This document shows, piece after piece, positions 1 to 18,300 of a DNA stretch of 64,000 bases. The stretch's first letter is position 1, and each line of letters starts with the position of its first letter. The stretch comes from Cloeon dipterum (Eukaryota; Arthropoda; Insecta; Ephemeroptera; Baetidae), in the NCBI RefSeq assembly GCF_949628265.1, contig NC_088789.1, forward strand, positions 21,631,883 through 21,695,882, read 5' to 3'. A program made the position numbers and the translations under genes. The notes under the pieces are model-generated. The model was not told where the DNA came from. It did not search any database and worked only from the letters and a program-made list of their open reading frames with translations.

Positions 1-210
1 GCCAACTTGCACACTTGCTGGATTTCGTACCTTTCCAACGGATTTAGAGACAAACATTTGTCTGGCATATCAATCAAAGAGTGCGGGAAGGCGTATAGTA
101 AGATGGCCGCAATTGGCCCAACATTTCTGCGGCCAATCGGGCCCCATGTTATCCACTCGAAGGTGCCGTTGGCACCCGGTGAGGTCATAACCCACCCCGG
201 GATGTGCTGA
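1..210. other. Unassigned coding-like fragment at the window edge
   Basis: This GC-richer stretch is open in one plus frame from base 1 to a TGA at 208-210, with an AATAAA at about 336-341. That would fit the 3' end of a plus-strand gene truncated by the window. The minus strand is also open to the edge, and on that strand a pyrimidine-rich tract followed by CAG (about 240-215) looks like a splice acceptor, so a minus-strand internal exon is equally possible. I recognise no family in any of these readings. The strand is left undecided. Confidence 0.35.
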
Positions 211-1097
211 GCTGACAATGAGGTTCAAGAAAAAGCATTTTTCGACTAACTAAAAATTATTCACTATGGACACAACAACAATATACAGGGTCAAAGTTTT
301 TTAATCGTTCACGTCTTTGTAATGCTGTGTTCCTCAATAAAAATTTATTTAACTCATTCTTAAAAAATAAACTTTCATAGGCAGGGTTCCCAATATGTTG
401 TTTGCATTGCCAGAAATGAAAACAAAAATTCAATTTTAAACTGTAACATATCGAAATAATATATATTGACTTCAGAGCTACACTTTTACAGCAATTTGCT
501 TTTGCGGAGTAAGTGTGAAAATTTCTCGTAGGCTAGGAGCCCTTGAATTAAAGGCCTTAAAACTGGTGCAGAGAGCGGTAAATATTCTATTTAGCCTGCG
601 CCTCAACTATAATAGCTGTGGTTTTTCTGGTAATTCACACGATATTTTTCTCAAAGCCAGTCGTGCTTGAATTATTTCTGAGCAGAGGGGGACTGGAAAG
701 TTACTTATATTAAATATTATTTTTATACAATGGCTCCAGCAAGTGACCAATCAAGCCCTGCAGCAATTTTATCTCAACCATAAACACAAACTAAATTAGT
801 ATAGATATCATTTATTGCTGATTTTCTCAACCATTAATTTTGTCATTTCTCATTTAAGTGTGGCTAAAAGGTTTTTTATACGAGCCAAACATAAAACAGG
901 TTTCCGAGTGCAGGAAATGCAATTTTAATTCTAGATAGAGTTTCACTGGAAAAATAAAGTTCTCTCCCAACTTATAACGGATTATTCCAGGTTAAGGGAA
1001 AAATTGTTCCACTTTGAAATCATATTTTAAAAAACCATTAAAGGTATATTTTTATTGGTTATAAGACAGCTAATTTCATAAATTAATGCTCCACAAA
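211..1097. other. Intergenic or UTR, AT-rich
   Basis: AT-rich sequence with no credible exon. It probably holds 3' UTR and spacer between the edge fragment and Trub2. On the minus strand an AATAAA (plus-strand TTTATT at 1051-1056) lies about 45 bp beyond the Trub2 stop and is the likely Trub2 polyadenylation signal. Confidence 0.5.
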
Positions 1098-2360
1098 CTA
1101 ATTATTGGCTGCTTTATCTTGGTAAATATTCCTCCCAGTCACGTCAAGCCTTTCCTCGTCTAGATTGGGCACAATGTCACTGTTTTCCTTCACCAGTTTA
1201 CTACACAGCTTCATATTTTTCAGGATATGCTGCAGGTCCCAATCAGCGCTGCTGAGGGCATGCTCGACGCCAAAGTTCCCGATTTGCACACACTTTATTG
1301 AAGTAGTAGTTGCGGCGCTGCGGAGTTTTATCCCTAGCAATTCAACCATGGATAAAAAGTAGTCTTCAGTCTCATTCAGGGTGTGCAATTCTAAGCAGGG
1401 TAAAAAATCAGGCATGAAATAGGAAAAAACACTTGAAAAACAAACCTATAGTAAAATCCGGAAGTCTGAAGTCCAAGAGACGGGCGCTGTAAATTACACA
1501 GCCCCCTGTGGTTTTTGGTTTGATGGCTCCCTGCAACGCCAATTCATAGGCTTCCTGGCTGTCTGGCAGAACTCCAGCCAAACTATGATTAAAATATATA
1601 TAGGAGTAACAAAAATATTGTCTTATTTTAAGAAATTATACTCAAAAGCACATTTTGTATGCGCGGCTTGCATTGATGCTAAAACTGTTGTAACTGCATG
1701 TGGAGGCACATGCTTGAAACTGGCCTTGGCTTTTCCTCTTCCTTCATCAAACCATCCAGAATCGGTTTCCAGGCCAAGCCGCACACCCACTTGATAACAT
1801 CGAACTAACTGGTGGAAGGTCTTGTTTTTCACTTCGTTGCACCCTCCGTTAATGCCCAGTACTGCGTGGAAGATTCAAAATTATTTCAGGAGGATTTAAT
1901 TATATTTTTAAACTGACGCAAGAGTCCAGAAGACCTGTAACCGAGTTCATGAACCATCCGGCCCCTTATTTCTTCAGTAACATAGCGAGGTCCAGTGACA
2001 AGAACGTTGTCCGCGTAGCTTGGGATGACTTTGATTACGCTTTTAGACTTAGTCTTTTCCGCAGGTACATCCTTTAGCTCACTTTCAATCATAATATATG
2101 GAGTAGGAGGCCGGACCTTCATTTGATTTAGATCTGTAATGTGAATATTATTTTATGGTGCTGGTCTTAATCCATTCATTTCTTATTCACATACCTCTGC
2201 ATAAGTGACTTTTTATTGTGTGTTTGACTACTGCAACTGACTTTCTTGGTGGCTTGTACAGACACACGATACCCGTCAGATGTTTCCAAACCAAGCTTGC
2301 ATCTCGGGTAAGTTTCATTTTAAAATATTCAGCTTCGTACCTCAAGAAATCAGCAAAATC
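1098..2360 (-). CDS. Trub2: TruB-family pseudouridine synthase, Trub2-like (mitochondrial)
   Basis: Five exons on the minus strand: 2360-2195, 2133-1918, 1861-1642, 1582-1446 and 1390-1098. From the ATG at 2318 they give 329 residues, close to the human TRUB2 length of about 331. Recognisable landmarks are the N-terminal GIVCLYKPP (compare LFAVYKPP), VTGPRYV, the SSGLLLLG strand created by joining exons 2 and 3, YQVGVRLGLETD, and QEAYELALQGAIKP (compare QEAYEMAVRGLIRP). The C-terminal part has ALSSADWDL. TRUB2 acts on mitochondrial mRNA. The frame stays open upstream of 2318 to an acceptor at 2361, so a further 5' exon and an earlier start are possible. The residue aligned with the catalytic Asp (HRLDAQ in human) reads HELGYR here. 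The exon 2 donor is a weaker GTCAGT. The gene is divergent from Sik3. Confidence 0.85.
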
Positions 2361-9955
<7,595 letters not shown>

Positions 9956-10526
9956 ACCGTGGCCGCAGAGGATTTTTCGTGTAAATTTGGCTGTTTTTCG
10001 AGAGCATTCCAACCAAGCGCTGCGCTTTTTGTATGATACCAACCATTCTCTAGTTTTGCTGGGAAAAATTCAGTGCTGCTGCCGCCGATGTGATTTGATG
10101 TTTTACTTTCAATGTTTGTGCAATTTGTGAATGGTGATACACTAGTGATCCTTATTCATTCCAGATGGCTGGACAATCCAGCCTGTATTGTGTTGCCTAG
10201 ATTCATTAATTCAGAGTTTGCGTTGTTCGTGCATTGTTTCCGTTATCAGTGCATTTATCAAGGGGCATTTTGCAATTTGTAGGTGCCAATCTTTGAATCT
10301 TTTGACGAGATTCGCATAACAACAAAAGAATTGATTGAGCATCTAATTCCACATTTTTTTCATGTTAAGATTATCTTTGAGGCCTCATTTGCCGGTAAAT
10401 GAGTTTTTTAAGAGCTCTAGTCAACTACTAAGTAGGCTTGCAAATACTTCTAAATTCTTGACTTCTTCCAAAATCATTTTGGAGTTTTAACAACCCTTTT
10501 TTATATCACTTATCAATTAACCTCTG

Positions 10527-10558
<32 letters not shown>

Positions 10559-12060
10559 TCCTCTATCAATTCTCAACGATAGTGATTGGTTTTGTTTTTG
10601 TTAATATTTTCCTCTTGTTTGTTCAACTCTAATCAAAAAATATTTTTATACTTTATTGTTTATGCTTCAGTGCAGGGGACGTTTTACAAGGCAGTTGAGT
10701 GTCAGAGAGATGTGAATGAAATGTACGCTAGCTACATTTTGTAAACTTTTATGCACAATTCCAAATATATTTTTAACTTAAACACTGCATTTCCGTGTGT
10801 TATTTTTTGCTCCTAACCTTTGAAGTTTCGTCGAAAAAACTTCAGTATAAATAAATTTGAAATCTAGTAAAGAAATTCAATATTTTATATATTTTTCTTA
10901 TAACAAAAATACTTTATTTAATGATTATTGCAAGGGCGTTAGTGTTTAGTTAATTCATCAGTTTCTGGACGACGCAATATAGTAATGAGTACGAATCGTG
11001 GAATTTCACCTTGATCATTCTCTTGGTGGTGAAAAGTATGAAAAAACTTAACTATGGTTCACAGAAATTACTTTAGCTGTTAAAAATGCTTTTTAATCAA
11101 ACTCGAAAGTAAAGGAAAATTGTGTCGTGTTTCATTTGATAAAATTTTTCACTTTACGTGGTTAGACAAAATAACTAATTTGTTTTTATATTTTTGGATA
11201 AACAATAAATCTTCAGGTCGGTTAACAACATTTATTTTTTGCCTGGTCAAAACTAGTTCCATAAATACAGATCAGAGTTTAAGAGTCATTCTGGGATATT
11301 ATTAAAAATCATGAAAGCGTAAAAACCCTTGAGATGTTTTTCTCACTTCGAAACATTTAAAGAGGATTGATTAATGGCAAAAACCTGGAAAATCCTTGTC
11401 AATAAAATATGAATTGATCGCTTAGGATTCAGTTAAAGCCAAAATTTACCTAATTGTAAGAGTAGCACTGTATATTTTTGAGAAAAGTCGGCATGCTTTT
11501 AAATGGTGAGGACAGTCGCTTTACTTGAAATTTTATTTTTATTTCACTACGAAGAGTTTCCCTAAAAAGTGTCACACACACATTTGGATAGATCTCGACG
11601 AGAGGAATCGAAATTTTCAAAGAAAAAAAGGTGGTCAAGCGTTGTAAATTTTGGAGAAAATTTGAAAATTTTGAGTTTTTACTGTAGCAAGGTTCTTGAC
11701 TGATTGTTGCCAAATTTTTATCGACCAACTGCTTTTATTGCATCCAATAATTCAAATAATGTTAAATTGTCACCCTGTATAAATCCAACCAAAACAATTT
11801 CCTAAAACGTCCTGGTGACGGCAAAATTTCGCATAGCTCTAAAATCAAACTTAACTTTTCTTGATGCAAGAAATAATGGTCAACTATCATTTCAACAAAA
11901 AAAAACAAGAATAAAAAATAAAAGACGAAATGAAGGTTAAAAAACACCAACATGTGTCATATCAAAAAAAGGAATTTTCTCATGAAAAATATTCGTGTAA
12001 ACTGTTTCACTTTTTGTAATCTCTTGGAGAAAGTCAGGTGTTTTGCCACCGTAAAAATCC
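9956..12060. other. Sik3 3' UTR and spacer
   Basis: No exon could be supported. The first 900 bp is probably Sik3 3' UTR, ending near the AATAAA at 10850-10855. The remainder is AT-rich spacer. Short open frames on both strands have no family resemblance. Confidence 0.5.
10528..10557. repeat. (CA)n microsatellite
   Basis: About 14-15 uninterrupted CA units inside the presumed Sik3 3' UTR, about 570 bp after the stop codon. Confidence 0.95.
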
Positions 12061-12332
12061 GAATTCGCACAGTCGCAAATTCAGTGAGCGCGCCAGAGGA
12101 ATTTAAATAAAAAATGGCGCAGTCGCAGTGCGCCTGGTGCCTCTAATCAGTCGACATTCGCAATCAGCGGTCGGGAAGTAAACAAGTGGGAGCTGTCTCG
12201 GTGTGTCGTGTCCGCCAGGCCAACCTGCCCAGCTCGGACGCGCCTCGGGACGCACCCACCTTTACGGACCGTCCGTACCAACCGATTTAGTCGTGAAATA
12301 TTGTGATAGTAGGGATAGTAGACGTAATTAAG

Positions 12333-15300
12333 ATGAACGCGGGCGCGGACAATGGCTCCGTGCGCTGGTCGGACAGGGAGGTGGTCGAGCTGCTCAACAT
12401 TTGGGGCGACCGCAACGTGCAGCACCACCTGAAGAGGACGTTCCGCAACCACAACATCTTCGAGGACATCTCGGAGGCCCTGCGGGAGAAGGGAATCCGT
12501 AAGACGGCCGAGCAGTGCCGGTTGAAAATCAAGAAGTTCAAGAGCAAGTACAGGTCGCTTAAAGACCAGTACGAGAACTGTCCGAAGAGTTTTGCCCGCA
12601 ATTCCTGGCAGTACTACTCCCTCATGGACTCCATCATGGGCGACCAGACCACCGGCCCGGACGATGGTGCAATTCTCAGAGGTGAGAAATCTTTGGAGTG
12701 AATTTATATATTTCGTCCTGGTCCCGGTAAAATTGCGCAACTTTCAACAAACACCCAAGTTTGCATTGTCGAATTGATTGTTGACCTTTTCTTGCAACAA
12801 GGAAATTCGCGTTTGGTTGTTGAAAGTTGCGCAATTTTACCGGGACCAGGACTATTATTTGTTATTTTTTCTTCGTGTTTTTCCTTCGAGAAATAATTTT
12901 GCTGATTGTGGTATGTCATCTCATGATAATGATATTTTTTTTTATATCTCCATTCAGTTACACTTAGATGTAAGAAGACCAACAGTTAAAATGATGTTTA
13001 CAATGAAAATTAAAATTAATATAAATCTTAATTATTTGAAAATAAATAACTCCTAAAAAGAGGTGGGAAAATAAAAAATTTGTTTTGCTTTCAACCACCT
13101 GTTAACTGTTTGAATGTTTCCCTATTTTATTTTTAAATGTTTTGCCATTTCTGTTGTCATTATTTAATTTTGGAACTATCATTTTTGTGTTGCAGCTAGT
13201 CTTTTGAAACGGAGCCACCTCCAGTCACAGGATTCAGATAACGCTGAACACTTTCTTTCCGGTCTCCTTTCAAGTGAGTTGTTAAACCTTTAGAAATTAT
13301 TCCAAGGAAGCAGGTGCGGGACACGTTGATTTTGTGGGAGTGTAATCAGAGACGTTCACAATTTTCTCCCCTATTGTGCAACAAGAGTGATTCATTACTA
13401 AACTTATTTATTTCTACCATAAAATGAACAAAAATTTTTCGAAACGATAGATTAAAATATTTCCTGTCAATGAGATCGTAGCTAAAATTTTCGAAATTAA
13501 GAAGAGGTTTCTAAATTGTTTTTATATTATAGTTTTGTTTATTAAATGCCACAAATTTACCAATTTCTAATTTTTAAAATTAAATTCAAGCCCAAAAACT
13601 CGTAATTTTTAATAAAAACTGGTGCAGGCGAGGGGTAAACGTGAAACACATTATGGAGGTTCGCAAGCCACAAACGCGTTTCGAATTACATTTCGATTTC
13701 GACTAGCAGCAGCAGGAAAGAAAGAAAGAATGGAGTGACCGGCGGCTGCTGCTGCTGCTGCCGACCGCGTGTTGGCTCGAGCTGGCGTGGCGGTGGTGGG
13801 GAGAGCGAGTCGAGAGCCGGTATTCGGCTTGAAGGCGGGCCGAGAGTCGCCATGTCGGCACTCGGCAGTTTTCGCCGTTCGACTTCGGGTCGATACACGC
13901 TTGCCGAGACCGAGAGCGCAGCGAGTGTCGAAGAAAATGTCGGCCGTCAAAGACGATGCGTTCGACCTGTTCGATGGGCAGGACACGGAGATGGGCGAGT
14001 ACGATGCGTCCGACCCGCTGACCCACGGCCTCTTCGTGCAGAGTGCCCGCGGTGTGATCCGGCTGGTCGACTCGCTCGGCTACATCTACCACAAGGACAG
14101 GCACTGTCCGGACAACAACAAGACCTACTGGCGATGCCAGCGGCGCAACCTCAACTGCAAGTGCCGTGCCGTCACGCTCGGCAACTTCATCGTCGGCATC
14201 AACGGCCAGCACTTTCACGGATGTGAGTTTTCGGACGCATGAGTCTCGGATTTGAGTATTTTGGCCAAATTAAATGTATAATATAATTCAGCCAGCCCCG
14301 TTTGTTGTCGCGTGTGCGTCCAACGAGCGCTGCCCGCTGCACGGCGCATGTGCCGAACCGACCGTTGATATTATTATTTTTTTTATCTCGCGACCCACCG
14401 ACCGAGCAGAGCAGGCCGTCCGGCAGGCGCCCCACTTTTGCGGCCCACACCAGCCCCGCGCGGCACATTCGATTGGGAATTCGTCCATTTTCCCAGCTAC
14501 TCGCGTTCGGTTCAGACCCGTCCGCGTTCGATAAATTAATACATAATTCGGCTTGACTTACAGACCTACTTGCACGAGGCACAATTGCTTTTACTTGACG
14601 GTAGGTCAGGAAGAAATTCCTCCGAGACAATTGCTAGCTCAATTCGCTCACCAATTCATTGGAGTGAATATGTACTTGAAATTACATGCCTCGAAAAAAT
14701 ATTGAATTCTGACGGATCTTAATAAAATTAAGTAATTTTGTATTCCCGCGCCTTCTGTATTTTGACAGGTGGTAGGCAAAACATGGCCTCCAAGCAATTC
14801 AGCGATAACCTTACTTTTCTTTCAAGTTTCTCAGAGCCTTGAAATAAAGAAAAAAGTTGGCAGCTTGAACAGAGGATAATTATCATAAATTTAAACTATA
14901 TTTTTTATGAAAAACCTTCTGAAATAATCCGACATAAATCAGACAGAAGCGATATTTATTTAGAAACTCTAACTGGCGCTGAAGACAGCTTTTATGTCAA
15001 AACAATCTTATTCACTTTACAAAATCGAGTCGGGGACAACTTGTTTTATCACGAAACGGAATACAGCAGGAAATTCTCTCTGATAAAACGACAAAATATC
15101 AGTTTCCTCGGCCACAACTTGCTTTCCTGCCTCCTGCCTACAGAAAACTGATGAATTTAACCTCAAATAAATTCTGAAAAAATAAATACAATTTAAATTA
15201 CTAGGGAAAGGCATTCACATGCTACACTAACTAATTTGAAGTATTTTAGCCAGAGTCAAGATATTGGAGGTTCAATACCCGTTAGTGTGGGCATAATAGC

Positions 15301-18300
15301 AAAATTCATAGTTTTTACGGTTCACTCCAGTGCTTGCCGGATTTAAGTTATTCTAAATTTTATAATTTATCATACAAGTTTGTGTTGCTTTCCCTATTAT
15401 TAGTGCTAGTAAATTAAATTTATTTATTATTTGTCTAATAAAAATTTATTTCTCATAATTACAGGGAATTGATAGTTTTGATAATAATTATCGATTTGTA
15501 TTCAAGTTTCCTAACGTCAGCTTTTATTTTTAATTAATATGCTCCAATCTGTCAAGAGAACCCTTGGGTTCGCAAATTGTTTCTCGAGCATATTATTATT
15601 TATTGTGATATTTGCATGGACCACCAGTGAAATTTTTAAATCTTGCATTGATTCCTAGCTATAGACTAGACAGTTGTCCAGTGTGTCTATTGTCAATTGT
15701 CAGATCCTAATCTCTGCTATTCTTAATTCTTACACAAAACCAAAAGTATAAAAAATATAAAGGTCTCTTAGTTAGCCCCCTTAACGATACACTTTTGCCA
15801 ACACTTCAAAATTTGAAAATGCTTGTTTGCAATTAACTGTCGGTAATCTACAATAATTAAACTCCAAAAAAAAATTTATGCTTAATAATCTGATCCTAAC
15901 AATTACTAAAAGGCAAAAAAGGTCACCATTAGAGACCCTAATTGTTAGCCAAATTTCCATTGACCGAATTTTGCAACCTCAAAGTTATGAATCTTAAAAA
16001 AATGTATTTTTTAATTTATTTTATCGCCTTTTGCTCTTCACTTTTTATCACATCTTAGTGAATGAATCGGGATAAAAAAGAAAGATATATAAAAATGAGC
16101 TCTTTATATTGGACTAGGATTGCCAACTCTCAATTATCTTGATTTGCCTGTATTTTTGTCCTACCATCGTCCTCTAGATTAAGTTGCTTTTTAAAATTCA
16201 ATGGATGGTATTTTTTTTTTTGGTTAATTAGCTGCTAAAATAATGACATTTGTTACAACTTTGATCTCCAAATCAGAATCAAAACTAAATTTGTATGCAC
16301 TTTTTAAATTTCAAATCCTGACGGCAAAAGCAAATTGGGAAATTTCCTCCTCCAACATGGAAATTTCTCCATTTTTTTTAAAATCGTTCAATTTTCAAGT
16401 TGAGATCGATGAAACTGCAGGGAATGATCGATTATATCTGTTAATTGGTAACCCTAAATCTGCTAATTGTATCGGCAACGCGAACTTGCTACCGACACTG
16501 TTTGCCAAACAACGGCCGCTGCTTTGGCGAACGACCTTGCCGCTTTTGCGGCTTTGGCGAAGAGAGCCCTCTCGCACTCGCAAACAGAAAGAACGCCGAG
16601 TCAAGAAGAAGGCGCGGCTGGGCAAATCTTGTTTTTATTATTTGTTTGGAAAATCGCGATCTTGCATGGAGTTCTCGCCGACCAAGCACGGCGGTGTGAA
16701 ACTGGCCTTTAAGGGTTTCGAGTACTCGGTGCACAGCGTCGGCGCCACGTTCATCCGCTGGCGTTGCGTAAGACGCGGCTGCGTCGCCAAGGTGTGCAGG
16801 GCGCACCTACGCACCGACATCGACAGACAGAGGGTGCTCTTGGAGCCCGGAGGAGCAAAAAACGCCCACAACCACCAGCCTTCCGCCGCGCTTTGCCCGT
16901 GGCCCCCGACCCGTGAGTTAACCTTGCGACTTGAATCGGTTGATTGACCCGTTTGAGGGCCGCTCAGCCTGTTGCATTCGTGCGTCATTTGTGTTCTAAC
17001 GCGCGCCGCGCTAATCCTGTCGAATTCCAAGGTATGCGGAAACAAAAATGACCTTTCAAGCTTCTCGAGAGACCAACGTCCTAAATCGCATGAATCAAAA
17101 GTCCTTGTTCTTCGCTCGGTCGTTGCACTGTTGTGAACAAGGAAGTCCACGGCAAGGGCCAAATTCGCACGAGAGACTTGATGCGATCCGAAACAGAAAC
17201 TTAGATATTGTTTCTACGCGGCCAAAATTTGTTACGTAATGGCTGGTAAACTTGCACTTAAAAAACAGCTGATTATTGTTTTTCTTTCCCTTCGCAAACT
17301 CCAAAAGACCATTTTTTTTAAAGTTTTTCGTCTTCAAATTAATTGAAATTATGCAATATTCCGATTAAATTTTATTTTTTCCAGCGCTATATGTTTTCCG
17401 ATTATTCTTTTCAAACCGAAGGATTATTTGAATATCGTTTTATTATTAAAAAGTGTTCCCAATTCCGTGACACTTTCAGGAATGGTAGGAATTTAATATC
17501 TAAATGCGTTTGGGGAAATTCATCTCGACATTCAAACAAAATTTTCAAGTGCCAATCGTGGCAATTCCTGTCAGTTTTTTCTGGCAAATTCATAATTATC
17601 CGAAGATTTATTCAAAAAAATTAATTTCAATTTTATTTATCTTGCGTGCCGGCGATTTTTCAACCTTTCAAGTTCCTTGAATTTAATTTATCATTTACAA
17701 ACTTATTTTCATTTATTAATATTTTTTATTTTGTGTTTCGGCTGTGTTTCAGTCTTATTTATTTGTTCTAGAACTTTTTGCTGCGGTGCCTCGTGTTTTT
17801 TTTCTCTCTCTCCGAAACCGCGACCGCTACGAACCACGCAGCTGCCATGCCGCCGCAAGTTGTTTGGCGTCCGGCCGACCGGAACACGCCAACACGCCCG
17901 TCCGGTTTAACCGACACAAACCGAGTGGATTCGTTCGTTTTCGGATCCGCTTCAGCTGGCGTGACCGACCGATCGCGACCGGACTGACGCGCTGGCGTTT
18001 GAGCGGGCCGGTTCGGATTAGTCTTTTTGTCGCCGCGATGGACAACGAGACGAAGTTGTACATGAAGCGGATGCTGCTGAGCGGCGACGCCGTGGTCACG
18101 CAGTTCAAGGGCGGGGGTGGCGGCAGCATGGTCAGCGACGTGTGGAAGAAATTCGGCCGGATTGCCATACGAGCCACGGGCAACCTGGTGGTAGGTGTGG
18201 TGGCCTGCAGCCTCTGCTTCAAGGTCTACTCGTACAAAGACAGCTCGCAGGGCACCAGCACCCTCCGCCTGCACGTATGCGGCAACGACGACGCACCCGT

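Noticed and set aside
13703-14218. Long minus-strand frames opposite the FLYWCH and psq cassettes
   Set aside because: They mirror GC-rich coding exons and show no domain or splice logic of their own.
16243-16665. Open frame extending the second FLYWCH cassette upstream
   Set aside because: AT-rich composition and no acceptor or start; the ATG at 16666 lies directly before the domain.
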